From positions 26,354 to 90,353 of the forward strand of contig JBJEHD010000095.1 in the NCBI GenBank assembly GCA_051875715.1: a stretch of DNA of 64,000 bases. The letters are read 5' to 3'. Source of the stretch: DYCT01 sp051875715. GTDB taxonomy: Bacteria; Bacteroidota; Bacteroidia; Bacteroidales; Bacteroidaceae. Numbering within the stretch: the first letter of the stretch is position 1; each line of letters begins with the position of its first letter. A program made the position numbers and the translations under genes. This document shows positions 24,643-33,310 of the stretch, piece by piece. The notes under the pieces are model-generated. The model searched no databases. It worked only from the letters and a program-made list of their open reading frames with translations, and had not been told where the DNA came from.

Positions 24643-25989
24643 TCAGGTCCTCTTCCGTTCAGAGAGGAATCGTTTTAGCAGGAAGGTGAGGAAGTAGGGG
24701 AACGCATAGAAGCGACCATTGAAGCCGATGTTCTTGTAGCCTAACTTGATGCCATACTTCACGTCGGGGTATTTGTCCTCCTTCAGCAGGTTATTCAGTG
24801 AGGCCGTGGCTCCGTCCGTGGCTTTCACCTCCACGGGTATCAGCGAGTTCGCATCGCGGACAAAGAAGTCCATCTCCAAAGCTGGTTTGTCACGGTTATA
24901 GTAGTAGAGCTGATATCCCTGTTTTGCCAACATATCGCCCACGACATTCTCGTAGATAGCCCCCTTGTAGGTGCCGAGATTTCGATTGGTCCGTAGGTCT
25001 TCCTGGGCCTCTTCGTCTAACGAGGCAATCAGGAGACCGGTGTCCTTGAAGTAAATCTTATAGAGTTTGGGGTCGTAGTTCCCTTTCAAGGGCAGTTCGG
25101 GCAAATTCAGGCAGTAGCAGAGGTTGATGATTCCTGCATCGGCCAGCCATTCTACGCAGCCGATGTAGTCTCGGTTACGGGCGTTTCGGGCGATTTGGCT
25201 CACTTGGAATCGCTTGTTCGTCTTGGCCAGGAAGGTGGAGATATGATGGTACACCGCCTTTACTTTGGCCTTGTCCAGTCCTTCTACGTATTTGGTGATA
25301 TCTTCCTCGTAGTCTTTCAGCAGTTGCTGCTGTAGTTCCAGTGTGCCGCCAAAGTGTCGGTTGCGGATGTACGTGTCCACTACTTTCGGCATTCCACCGA
25401 TGACGACGTAGTCGCGGAACAACCCTAACAATACTTCCATCTGCAACGCTGAAAGCGGTTCCACCCGCAACATGTGTCCATAGAGATCGTCAACAAACTC
25501 GTCCGTGTACCCTTTCGCCCACAGAAATTCTTCGAAATCCATGGAATACATCTCGTAGTCCTCCTTATAGCCAACGCTGTTGGATTCGATTTCCCGGTAA
25601 TTGATGCCCATGAGTGAGCCGGAGCAAATGATGTCGAACCGTCCGTCGAGATTGAAGAACTTCAACGCGGTGGCAGCATTGGGACACGCCTGCAATTCGT
25701 CGAAAAAGAATAGTGTTTCGCCCGGTACGAAGCGCAGCTCGGGGTTCAGCAGCGACAGGTTCTTGAGCAGGGTGTCCACCTCGAATCCGTCGTTGAAGAT
25801 GTCTCGATACTTCTTCTGTTCGATGAAATTGATCTGAATCACGTGGGTATAGTGTTGGCGAGCGAAGTGTTCCACGGAGCATGTCTTCCCGATTTGACGC
25901 GCTCCTTTGATGATGAGTGGCTTTCGTTCGGGTCGGCTTTTCCACGCCTGCAGGTATGTATCTATCTTCCTTCTCAGCAACTTATTCAT
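24643..25989 (-). CDS. AAA-type ATPase with DUF4143 domain
   Basis: 448 residues. Walker A is GARQIGKT (residues ~29-36) and Walker B is FFFDELQA (~94-101). The C-terminal half carries the DUF4143 segment, including the restriction-endonuclease-like DFFVRDANSLIPVEVKA stretch (an acidic residue followed by ExK). These ATPases are abundant accessory genes in Bacteroidota, often several per genome; no clear cellular role is established. Base composition is lower in GC than the flanking housekeeping genes, consistent with an accessory gene. A promoter and a 32-bp-period repeat array lie directly upstream, suggesting dedicated control. Confidence 0.88.
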   Translation of the reverse strand: MNKLLRRKIDTYLQAWKSRPERKPLIIKGARQIGKTCSVEHFARQHYTHVIQINFIEQKKYRDIFNDGFEVDTLLKNLSLLNPELRFVPGETLFFFDELQACPNAATALKFFNLDGRFDIICSGSLMGINYREIESNSVGYKEDYEMYSMDFEEFLWAKGYTDEFVDDLYGHMLRVEPLSALQMEVLLGLFRDYVVIGGMPKVVDTYIRNRHFGGTLELQQQLLKDYEEDITKYVEGLDKAKVKAVYHHISTFLAKTNKRFQVSQIARNARNRDYIGCVEWLADAGIINLCYCLNLPELPLKGNYDPKLYKIYFKDTGLLIASLDEEAQEDLRTNRNLGTYKGAIYENVVGDMLAKQGYQLYYYNRDKPALEMDFFVRDANSLIPVEVKATDGATASLNNLLKEDKYPDVKYGIKLGYKNIGFNGRFYAFPYFLTFLLKRFLSERKRT

Positions 25990-26015
25990 ACGATTTATCT
26001 TGAATGTTCCGGCTG

Positions 26016-26023
26016 CAAAGATA
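26016..26023 (-). promoter_or_regulatory. -7 box of the DUF4143 ATPase gene
   Basis: Minus-strand TATCTTTG matches the consensus. The first repeat of the 32-bp array begins 5 bp upstream, in the -7/-33 spacer. Confidence 0.7.
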
Positions 26024-26027
26024 ACTA

Positions 26028-26103
26028 TTTCACATAATCTGTCCTACTTTTTCTTGAAATTTCACATAATCTGTCTTGTCTTTTCTCGGAATTTCACATA
26101 ATC
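26028..26103. repeat. Three direct repeats, 32-bp period, at the ATPase promoter
   Basis: TTTCACATAATCTGTC occurs at 26028-26043 and 26060-26075, with a truncated third copy (TTTCACATAATC) at 26092-26103. The starts are exactly 32 bp apart, three helical turns. The array overlaps and extends upstream from the promoter spacer of the ATPase gene, as expected for operator sites bound on one DNA face. Confidence 0.8.
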
Positions 26104-26139
26104 CGGCAATGCGCCTATCTGTGGTGGGGTCTCCTTCCG

Positions 26140-26365
26140 TCAGCGATAGGTGAACGGGACGGCGGTCTGGATGTCTGTGGACGAACGACCTATCAGCACC
26201 TTGAACTTGTCGGGCTCCGCGTCCTCCGTGCCGGGGAAGGAGAACGGCAGTTTGCCGCTCGGGTTGACCTTCCCGGAGAGGACATCCGGCCATGGCGTGG
26301 CCAATCAGAATGCCCGGAGACCAACTTTGCACCACAGCCGACACCTGGTCGAATGAAAGAGCCAC
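26140..26365 (-). pseudogene. Decayed fragment of a GH3 beta-glucosidase
   Basis: On the minus strand an AVVQSWSPG...GHAMA segment is followed, after a one-base frameshift, by DVLSGKVNPSGKLPFSFPG, the signature of the GH3 alpha/beta-sandwich domain. It then jumps to FKVLIGRSSTDIQ and a short end like the GH3 C-terminal FnIII domain, with about 100 or more normal residues missing between. The catalytic TIM barrel is absent. It is therefore a relic with a frameshift and internal deletion. Confidence 0.6.
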
Positions 26366-26419
26366 GACCTTCGTACATAAATATCAGGAGGCTATGCAGA
26401 AATAACAGACTATTTTTCC

Positions 26420-26427
26420 TACCTTTG
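26420..26427 (+). promoter_or_regulatory. -7 box of the RlmL-like methyltransferase gene
   Basis: TACCTTTG matches the consensus, about 90 bp before ATG 26519, giving a ~85-nt leader with no recognised riboswitch. Confidence 0.6.
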
Positions 26428-26518
26428 CCGCCGTATATCACTTTGGAATATAAATATCAATAAGGCCGTTTCGTCCGGAGGCCTATCCGTGTCGACGCTT
26501 GCCTTTAACTAACAAATT

Positions 26519-28294
26519 ATGAACGAAAAATTCGAACTCATTGCCAAGACGTTCCAAGGGCTTGAACAGGTATTGGCAGAGGAACTGACCCGCTTGGGAG
26601 CGGAAGAGATTGAAATAGGGCGGCGCATGGTGTCGTTTGTAGGGGACAAGGAAATGATGTACCGCGCCAACTTCTGCCTGCGCACGGCCGTACGCATTTT
26701 AAAACCCATCAAACATTTTCAGGCAAACAATCCGGACGAGGTGTACGAGCAGGTGAAGGACATCTGCTGGGAGAACTACCTGGATGCCGACAAGACCTTT
26801 GCGGTGGACGCCGTGGTCTTCTCTGAGGAGTTCCGCCACTCCAAGTTCGTGGCCTACCGCGTGAAGGACGCCGTGGCCGACTATTTCCGCGAGAAGACGG
26901 GCAAGCGTCCGTCCGTCCGCCTCAACAACCCCGACGCGATGCTCAGCATCCACATCGCACAAGACCGCTGCACGCTGTCGCTCGACAGTTCGGGCGAATC
27001 GCTCCACCGCCGCGGCTACCGGCAGGAGACCCTCGAGGCTCCGCTCAACGAGGTGCTGGCCGCCGGCATGATTCTGATGACCGGCTGGCATGGCGAGTGC
27101 GACTTCATCGACCCCATGTGCGGTTCGGGCACCCTCCCCATCGAGGCCGGACTCATCGCCCGCAACATCGCGCCGGGTGTGTTCCGCCAGGGCTATGCCT
27201 TCGAGAAATGGGCCGACTTCGACGCCGAGCTCTTCGAATCCATCTACAACGACGAGTCGCAGGAACGTGAGTTCGAACATAAAATCTACGGCTACGACAA
27301 CAATCCCCGGGCCATCGACATTGCGTCGCGCAACGTGAAGGCCGCCGGATTGAGCCGCGACATCGTGCTGGACGTGCGCCCGGTGCAGCAGTTCCAGGCT
27401 CCGACCGAGAAATCCATCCTCGTCACCAATCCGCCTTATGGCGAACGCATCTCGAGCGACGACCTGCTCGGCCTCTACGACGTGATAGGCGAGCGGCTGA
27501 AGCACGCCTTCCAGGGCAATACGGCCTGGGTGCTGAGTTATCGGCAGGAGTGTTTCGACCACATCGGCCTGAAGGCTTCGCAGAAGGTGCCCTTGTTCAA
27601 CGGGGCACTCGAGTGCGAGTTCCGCCAGTACGACATCTTCGAGGGCAAGTATCGCGAGCAGAAGCGTGAAGAAGGCGAACCGGGGGCCGAGCCGACGGAA
27701 GGCGACGCACCACGCTTCCCCCGCCGTGGGTTCCGCCGTGAGGAGGGCGACGCACCGCGCTTCCCCCGCCGCGAGTTCCGCCGCGAGAATGGCGATGCTC
27801 CGCGCTTCCCGCGCCGCGAGTTCCGCCGCGAAGAGGGCGATGCTCCGCGCTTCCCGCGCCGCGAGATCCGCCGCGAAGAGGGCGACGCTCCGCACTTCCC
27901 GCGCCGCGAGTTCCGCCGTGAGGATGGCGACGCACCGCGCTTCCCGCGCCGCGAGTTCCGCCGTGAGGATGGCGATGCTCCGCGCTTCCCGCGCCGCGAG
28001 TTCCGCCGCGAAGAGGGTGACGCTCCGCGTTTCCCCCGTCGCGAGTTCCGCCGCGAAGAGGGTGACGATCCGCGCTTCCCGCGCCGTGAGTTCCGCCGCG
28101 AAGAAGGGGATGCTCCGCGCTTCCCGCGCCGTGAGTTCCGCCGCGAGGATGGCGACCGCCGTTTCGACCGCCGCGAAGCCCAGCGCGAAGACCGGAAGGC
28201 CCGCTTCGGCCGCCGCGAGGAGGGTGACGCTCCGCGTTTCCCCCGTCGCACGTTCCGCCGCGACGACGACCGCCGTCCGGAGGGCGAGGAATGA
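26519..28294 (+). CDS. THUMP-domain rRNA guanine-N2 methyltransferase (RlmL-like) with Arg-rich repeat tail
   Basis: 591 residues. Residues ~45-160 form a THUMP RNA-binding domain. Residues ~165-385 form the SAM-dependent methyltransferase domain, with motif I DPMCGSGT (~198) and catalytic NPPYG (304-308), as in RlmL/YcbY enzymes that make m2G in 23S rRNA. From residue ~395 the protein is an unusual low-complexity tail of ten 15-residue repeats (consensus GDAPRFPRREFRREE), then a divergent unit and one more repeat. Ordinary RlmL-type proteins of Bacteroidota end near residue 390. The tail is highly charged, rich in Arg and Phe, probably disordered and RNA-binding. Confidence 0.92.
   Translation: MNEKFELIAKTFQGLEQVLAEELTRLGAEEIEIGRRMVSFVGDKEMMYRANFCLRTAVRILKPIKHFQANNPDEVYEQVKDICWENYLDADKTFAVDAVVFSEEFRHSKFVAYRVKDAVADYFREKTGKRPSVRLNNPDAMLSIHIAQDRCTLSLDSSGESLHRRGYRQETLEAPLNEVLAAGMILMTGWHGECDFIDPMCGSGTLPIEAGLIARNIAPGVFRQGYAFEKWADFDAELFESIYNDESQEREFEHKIYGYDNNPRAIDIASRNVKAAGLSRDIVLDVRPVQQFQAPTEKSILVTNPPYGERISSDDLLGLYDVIGERLKHAFQGNTAWVLSYRQECFDHIGLKASQKVPLFNGALECEFRQYDIFEGKYREQKREEGEPGAEPTEGDAPRFPRRGFRREEGDAPRFPRREFRRENGDAPRFPRREFRREEGDAPRFPRREIRREEGDAPHFPRREFRREDGDAPRFPRREFRREDGDAPRFPRREFRREEGDAPRFPRREFRREEGDDPRFPRREFRREEGDAPRFPRREFRREDGDRRFDRREAQREDRKARFGRREEGDAPRFPRRTFRRDDDRRPEGEE
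27701..28150 (+). repeat. Ten tandem 45-bp repeats inside the methyltransferase gene
   Basis: 450 bp made of ten in-frame 45-bp units (unit start GGCGACGC); a further partly separate unit lies at 28222-28266. Units differ mainly at synonymous or Glu/Asp/Asn positions. Copy-number change would keep the frame. Confidence 0.9.
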
Positions 28295-28325
28295 GTGAGC
28301 AACCCTTGATTCAACCAGAAGACCA

Positions 28326-30575
28326 ATGAAAACGATACAGACGAACATCCGACGCGGCATCCGCCCGAAACATCTGCTGGCATGGGTGCTGACGTGTTGG
28401 GTCGCATGGACAGGTATGGCACAGGAAAAGAAACAGTTGACGCTGGAGGACTTGATTCCCGGCGGAAGCACCTTTGCACAATATCGCCCGCAAAACTGCT
28501 ACGGGCTGCAGTGGTGGGGCGACGTATGCATCCGCCCGGAGGTGGACTCGCTCTTTGCCGTCAGCCCGACCACGGGACGCGAGACGCTGCTGGCCACCCT
28601 CGGCCAGGTGAACGAAGCCCTGCGGACGGCCGTGGCTCCCGGAGCCGAACGAGGCCCGCTGTTTCATTTCTACTACGTCTCCTTCCCCTGGCCCGACCGG
28701 CCTCGGATGCTGATTTCGCTGCCCGGCAAGTACGTGGTGTACGACTGGGAGGCCCGTGCCTGCACCGACTCGGTGGTGATGCGCCCGAAGGCCGCCCATG
28801 CCGACTACTGCAAGGAGACCGGCCGCGTGGCCTACACGGTGGGCAACAACCTGTACGTCGACGACCGGGCTGTGACCGACGAGCCGGAGGGCGTGGTGTG
28901 CGGACAGGCCGTCCACCGCAATGAGTTCGGCATCATGAAGGGCACCTTCTGGAGCCCGAAAGGCCAGGCCTTGGCCTTCTACCGCATGGACGAGCGCGAG
29001 GTGACGGACTATCCGCTGGTCGACGTGTCGGCACGCGTGGCCGAACTGACCCCCATCAAGTATCCCATGGCCGGCATGACCAGCCACCGGGTGACCGTGG
29101 GCATCTATCGCCCGGACAGCCGGCAGACCGTCTATCTAGATGCCGGCGACCCCACCGACCGCTATTTCACCAACCTCAGCTGGTCGCCCGACGAGCGCCA
29201 CCTCTACGTGGTGGAACTGAACCGCGACCAGATCCACGCCCAACTGGTCCGCTACGACGCCCAGACCGGCGCACGCGGCGAGGTGCTCTACGAGGAGTGG
29301 GCCGACCGCTATGTGGAGCCGCTCCATCCGTTGCTGTTCGTGCCCGGACAGCCGGACCGCTTCCTTTACCAGAGCCAGCGCGACGGCTACAACCACCTCT
29401 ACCTGATGGACCTGTCGCGCCGGCAGGAACCGCAGACGAAGGAGGGAGCCCTGCCCGGCATGCGCTATGCCGAAAGCCTGCACACCGAGGCCCTCACCGC
29501 CGGCGACTGGCTGGTGCAGGACGTGCTGGGCTTCGACGCCAAGGCACGCAACCTGTACTACCTCTCCACCGAACCCGGTGCGCTCGAGTCGCACCTCTAC
29601 CGCCTCGACCTGCGCAGCCGGAAGCGCACGCGCCTGACGCCTGCCGAGGGCATGCACGAAGCCACGCTCAGCCCCTCGGGCCGCTACGTGGTGGATGCCT
29701 ACTCGTCGGCCCGCGTGCCCCGCGTCATCCGCCTGGCCGAGACGAAGCAAGGCAAGACCCTGCACACGCTGCTCAGCGCCGCCGACCCCTTTGAGGGATG
29801 CGAGATGCCGACGGTGGAGGTGGGCACCCTCAAGGCCGCCGACGGACAGACCGACCTGTACTACCGCCTGGTGAAGCCTTCCGACTTCGACCCGCAGAAG
29901 AAATACCCCGCCATCGTCTACGTCTATGGCGGACCGCACGCCCAGATGATTCACAACAACTTCCTCTGGGACGCCCGGGGCTGGGACCTCTACATGGCCC
30001 AGCAGGGCTACCTGATGTTCACCCTCGACAACCGGGGCAGCGACAACCGCGGCCTGGCCTTCGAACAGGCCACCTTCCGCCGTCTGGGCATCGAGGAAGG
30101 CAAGGACCAGGTGAAGGGCGTGGAGTTCCTCCGCTCGCTGCCCTATGTGGATGCCGACCGCATCGGCGTGCACGGCTGGAGTTTCGGCGGACACATGACC
30201 ACCGCCCTGATGCTCCGCTATCCCGACCTGTTCAAGGTCGGCGTGGCCGGCGGACCGGTCATCGACTGGTCGTTCTACGAAGTGATGTATGGCGAACGCT
30301 ACATGGATACGCCCCAGTCCAACCCCGAGGGATACGAACAGACCGACCTGCGCCGCCTGGCCGGCGCGCTGCAGGGGCATCTGCTTCTCATCCACGACGA
30401 CGAGGACCACACCTGCGTGCTCCAGCACACGCTGTCGTTCATCCAGGCCTGCGTGGAGGCCCGCACCTATCCCGACCTGTTCGTCTATCCCGGCCACGAC
30501 CACAACGTGCGGGGTCGCGACCGCGTACACCTGCACGAGAAAATCACCCGCTATTTCAAGGACTATTTAAAATAA
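28326..30575 (+). CDS. S9B-family dipeptidyl peptidase (DPP IV-like)
   Basis: 749 residues with a signal peptide (LLAWVLTCWVAWTGMAQ). Residues ~35-500 form the eight-bladed beta-propeller; residues ~510-749 form the alpha/beta hydrolase domain. The catalytic triad is visible: Ser619 in GWSFGG, Asp694 in HDDED and His726 in GHDHN. The SLHTEALTA segment sits in the propeller. It should remove N-terminal dipeptides, typically x-Pro or x-Ala, from peptides in the periplasm. Length and order match DPP IV/prolyl peptidases of Bacteroidales. It lies 31 bp after the methyltransferase gene and 9 bp before purD. Confidence 0.92.
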   Translation: MKTIQTNIRRGIRPKHLLAWVLTCWVAWTGMAQEKKQLTLEDLIPGGSTFAQYRPQNCYGLQWWGDVCIRPEVDSLFAVSPTTGRETLLATLGQVNEALRTAVAPGAERGPLFHFYYVSFPWPDRPRMLISLPGKYVVYDWEARACTDSVVMRPKAAHADYCKETGRVAYTVGNNLYVDDRAVTDEPEGVVCGQAVHRNEFGIMKGTFWSPKGQALAFYRMDEREVTDYPLVDVSARVAELTPIKYPMAGMTSHRVTVGIYRPDSRQTVYLDAGDPTDRYFTNLSWSPDERHLYVVELNRDQIHAQLVRYDAQTGARGEVLYEEWADRYVEPLHPLLFVPGQPDRFLYQSQRDGYNHLYLMDLSRRQEPQTKEGALPGMRYAESLHTEALTAGDWLVQDVLGFDAKARNLYYLSTEPGALESHLYRLDLRSRKRTRLTPAEGMHEATLSPSGRYVVDAYSSARVPRVIRLAETKQGKTLHTLLSAADPFEGCEMPTVEVGTLKAADGQTDLYYRLVKPSDFDPQKKYPAIVYVYGGPHAQMIHNNFLWDARGWDLYMAQQGYLMFTLDNRGSDNRGLAFEQATFRRLGIEEGKDQVKGVEFLRSLPYVDADRIGVHGWSFGGHMTTALMLRYPDLFKVGVAGGPVIDWSFYEVMYGERYMDTPQSNPEGYEQTDLRRLAGALQGHLLLIHDDEDHTCVLQHTLSFIQACVEARTYPDLFVYPGHDHNVRGRDRVHLHEKITRYFKDYLK

Positions 30576-30584
30576 CAAGCAATC

Positions 30585-31853
30585 ATGAAAATCATCCTCT
30601 TAGGATCCGGTGGGCGTGAGCACGCGTTGGCGTGGAAAATAGCCCAAAGCAAGAAAGTAGAGAAACTGTATATCGCGCCGGGCAATGCCGGCACGGGCCT
30701 GGTGGGCGAGAACGTAGCCATCAAGGCCGACGACTTCGAAGCCATCAAGGCGTTTGTGCTTGGCCACGGCATCGACATGGTTGTGGTCGGCCCGGAGGAC
30801 CCGTTGGTGAAGGGCATCTACGACTATTTCGCCCAGGATGAGGCGTTGCGCTCGATTCCCGTCATCGGCCCGTCGAAGGCCGGAGCCACCCTCGAGGGCA
30901 GCAAGGAGTTCGCCAAGGGCTTCATGCAGCGCCACGGCATCCCCACGGCCGGCTATAAGAGCGTGACGGCCGCCAACCTGGAAGAAGGCCTGGCCTTCCT
31001 CGAGACCCTGCAGGCCCCCTACGTGCTCAAGGCCGACGGCCTGTGCGCCGGCAAGGGCGTGCTGATTGTGCCTACGCTGGACGAGGCGAAGAAGGAACTG
31101 AAGGAGATGCTGGGCGGCATGTTCGGCAACGCATCGGCCACGGTGGTCATCGAGGAATTTCTGAGCGGAATCGAGTGCTCGGTGTTCGTGCTGACCGACG
31201 GCAAGCACTACCAGATTCTGCCCGAAGCGAAGGACTACAAGCGCATCGGCGAGGGCGACAAGGGCCTGAACACCGGCGGCATGGGCAGCATTTCGCCCGT
31301 CCCCTTTGCCGACAAGGCCTGGATGCAGAAGGTGGAGGACCGCATCATCCGCCCCACGGTGGAAGGACTGGCGGCCGAAGGCATCGACTACAAAGGCTTC
31401 ATCTTCTTCGGCCTCATCAACGTGAAGGGCGAACCGATGGTCATCGAATACAACGTGCGGATGGGCGACCCGGAGACGGAGTCGGTCATGCTGCGCATCA
31501 AGAGCGACCTGGTGGACCTGTTTGAAGGCGTGGCCGCCGGCAACCTCGACGAGAAGGTGCTCGAAGTGGACCCGCGTACGGCGGTCTGCGTCATGCTCGT
31601 TTCGGGCGGTTACCCCGAGGCGTACGAGAAGGGCTTCCCCATCACGGGCCTCGACCAGGTGACGGACAGCATCGTGTTCCATGCCGGGACGGCCTTGAAG
31701 GACGGCCAGGTGGTGACCAACGGCGGACGCGTCATCGCCGTCAGCTCGTACGGAGCCGACAAGACCGAGGCACTGGCCCAGAGTTTCCGGGGAGCCAAGA
31801 CCATCGACTTTGCCAAGAAATATTTCCGCAGCGACATCGGTTTTGATTTGTAA
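30585..31853 (+). CDS. purD: Phosphoribosylamine-glycine ligase
   Basis: 422 residues, standard length. Starts MKIILLGSGGREHALAWK (GAR synthetase N-domain) with the ATP-grasp region including PYVLKADGLCAGKGV, IEEFLSG and the NVRMGDPETE metal-binding signature. Catalyses step 2 of purine synthesis: phosphoribosylamine + glycine + ATP to GAR. It overlaps the next membrane-protein gene by 1 nt (TAATG), so it heads a run of tightly packed genes. Confidence 0.97.
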   Translation: MKIILLGSGGREHALAWKIAQSKKVEKLYIAPGNAGTGLVGENVAIKADDFEAIKAFVLGHGIDMVVVGPEDPLVKGIYDYFAQDEALRSIPVIGPSKAGATLEGSKEFAKGFMQRHGIPTAGYKSVTAANLEEGLAFLETLQAPYVLKADGLCAGKGVLIVPTLDEAKKELKEMLGGMFGNASATVVIEEFLSGIECSVFVLTDGKHYQILPEAKDYKRIGEGDKGLNTGGMGSISPVPFADKAWMQKVEDRIIRPTVEGLAAEGIDYKGFIFFGLINVKGEPMVIEYNVRMGDPETESVMLRIKSDLVDLFEGVAAGNLDEKVLEVDPRTAVCVMLVSGGYPEAYEKGFPITGLDQVTDSIVFHAGTALKDGQVVTNGGRVIAVSSYGADKTEALAQSFRGAKTIDFAKKYFRSDIGFDL

Positions 31854-32863
31854 TGGGTCGACGCAGATTGCAGACTGAATGGGTGGCCAGTCCGCTGACC
31901 CTGCCCCTGTCGCTGTTCGGGGTGCTGCTGGTGTGGACGCTGACGGGCGTGTTCGGCCTGGCCGATGCCGTCCCGGCCCTCATCGGCGTGCTTGGCCGCG
32001 ACGGGGTGGGGGCGTGGCTTTCGTTGCCCTGGGTGTCGCACACGGTGGCCCTGCTGGGCTATGTGCTGCTGGGCTACATGGTGCTCGAGCTCAACAACGC
32101 CTATGCCGTCATCCGGATGCGCACCTCGCTGCAGGTGTCGCTGGCGGGGTGGCTGCTGGCCGCGTCGCCCGTCCTGCTGCAGTCGCCCGTCGGTGCGTGG
32201 GTGTCGGCCGCCATGGCCGTGTCGCTCTATTTCCTGTTCCGCAGCTATCAGCAGGCCGACCGCCCCGTCTACCTGTTCCGGGCTGCGGCGTACCTGGGGA
32301 TGGGCAGTCTGCTCTTTCCTCCGCTGCTGTTGCTCGAGCCGATCTGCCTGCTGGGGGCCTACCTGTTCCGCTCGCTCACGTGGCGCGGCTTCTTCGCCGC
32401 CGTGCTGGGGCTGTGCCTGCCCTATGCCTTCCTGCTGGGCCATGCCTACTGGTGGGACCGGATGGACCTGTTCACCGCCCCCTTTGCCGACCTGGCCCTG
32501 TTTCGCCAGCCGCTGTCGTTTGCAGTCCCCGGACCGGTGTGGGCCTTGTGGGGTGTCATGCTGCTCCTGCTGTTGGTGGGCAGCCTGCACTATTTCGGCA
32601 CCAGCAACGACGACAAGATTCGCACACGCAACTACCTCCACTTCCTCGTCCTGCTGGGCGTCGCGCTCTTTGCGCTGAGCCTGCTGCTGATGGGGCAGGC
32701 CGTGGCGTGGCTGGCGGCCTTGCTGCCGGTGGTGTCGCTGGTGGGGGCGCATCTGTTTGCGCTGAGCCATTCGAAGGTGTCCAACCTGTTCTTCCTTTTC
32801 TATATAATAAGCCTGTTGGCCGTATTTAGTTTTCACGTATGGAGTCATTTGTGTCGTTCTTAG
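31853..32863 (+). CDS. Conserved multi-pass membrane protein, unknown function
   Basis: 336 residues with about nine or ten hydrophobic segments (for example LSLFGVLLVWTLTGVFGLA, AFLLGHAYWW and WALWGVMLLLLLVGSL) and a basic N-terminus MGRRRLQTEW. A single polar loop NDDKIRTRNYLHF separates the last helices. No catalytic motif is recognised. It starts within the purD stop codon, and its end overlaps the DedA-like gene by 25 nt, so it is expressed with them. Similar ten-helix proteins near purD are seen in Bacteroidales, but I cannot name a function. Confidence 0.75.
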   Translation: MGRRRLQTEWVASPLTLPLSLFGVLLVWTLTGVFGLADAVPALIGVLGRDGVGAWLSLPWVSHTVALLGYVLLGYMVLELNNAYAVIRMRTSLQVSLAGWLLAASPVLLQSPVGAWVSAAMAVSLYFLFRSYQQADRPVYLFRAAAYLGMGSLLFPPLLLLEPICLLGAYLFRSLTWRGFFAAVLGLCLPYAFLLGHAYWWDRMDLFTAPFADLALFRQPLSFAVPGPVWALWGVMLLLLLVGSLHYFGTSNDDKIRTRNYLHFLVLLGVALFALSLLLMGQAVAWLAALLPVVSLVGAHLFALSHSKVSNLFFLFYIISLLAVFSFHVWSHLCRS

Positions 32864-33309
32864 CCGATTGGGGCTATGTCGGGATGTTTCTGTCGGCCCT
32901 GCTGGCCGGCAGCGTGGTCCCCTTCAGTTCGGAGGCCGTGTTGGCAGCGTTGGTGCTTCCGGGCACCGGACTGAATCCGGTGGTCTGTGTGGTGGCCGCT
33001 TCGATAGGCAACTTGCTTGGCAGCCTTACCTGTTACTGGATGGGCCATTTGGGCAAGATGGAGTGGCTGGAAAAGTATTTCCACATGCAGCCGGAGAAAA
33101 TCAACCGTATGCGGCGCAGGCTGGACGGCCGCGGCTGCTGGGTGGCGTTCTTCGCGTTCGTGCCTTTGGTGGGCAGCGTCATCGCCGTAGCCTTGGGCTT
33201 CCTGCGGAGCAACCTCTACTACGTGTCGGCCTACATGCTGGCCGGCAAGGTGCTGCGCTATGTGTTGGTCGTGATGGCAGCCCGGGGACTGCTCACCTGT
33301 TTCGGCTGA
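32839..33309 (+). CDS. DedA/YqaA-family small membrane protein
   Basis: 156 residues with four or five membrane segments. Family landmarks are the re-entrant loop SVVPFSSEAVLAAL, the ASIGNLLGSLTCYWMGHLG segment, and the second loop FFAFVPLVGSVIAVALGFL. DedA relatives help recycle polyprenyl-phosphate and other lipids across the membrane; the shorter YqaA branch is less well known. The start at 32839 overlaps the previous gene by 25 nt, and mnmD begins 2 nt after the stop. Confidence 0.85.
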   Translation: MESFVSFLADWGYVGMFLSALLAGSVVPFSSEAVLAALVLPGTGLNPVVCVVAASIGNLLGSLTCYWMGHLGKMEWLEKYFHMQPEKINRMRRRLDGRGCWVAFFAFVPLVGSVIAVALGFLRSNLYYVSAYMLAGKVLRYVLVVMAARGLLTCFG

Positions 33310-33310
33310 G

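Noticed and set aside
24358..24678. 106-residue plus-strand ORF near 24.4 kb
   Set aside because: Antisense to the small basic protein; translation is Phe/Leu/Arg mixture without features, and it crosses the repeat edge.
26028..26103. CRISPR array
   Set aside because: Only three short repeats with identical 32-bp phasing and no distinct spacers; no cas genes in the window.
26699..28471. Very long open frames on the minus strand across the methyltransferase gene (590 and 313 residues)
   Set aside because: They are antisense to the Arg-rich 45-bp repeats, which lack stops in several frames; no protein features, and the plus-strand gene is well supported.
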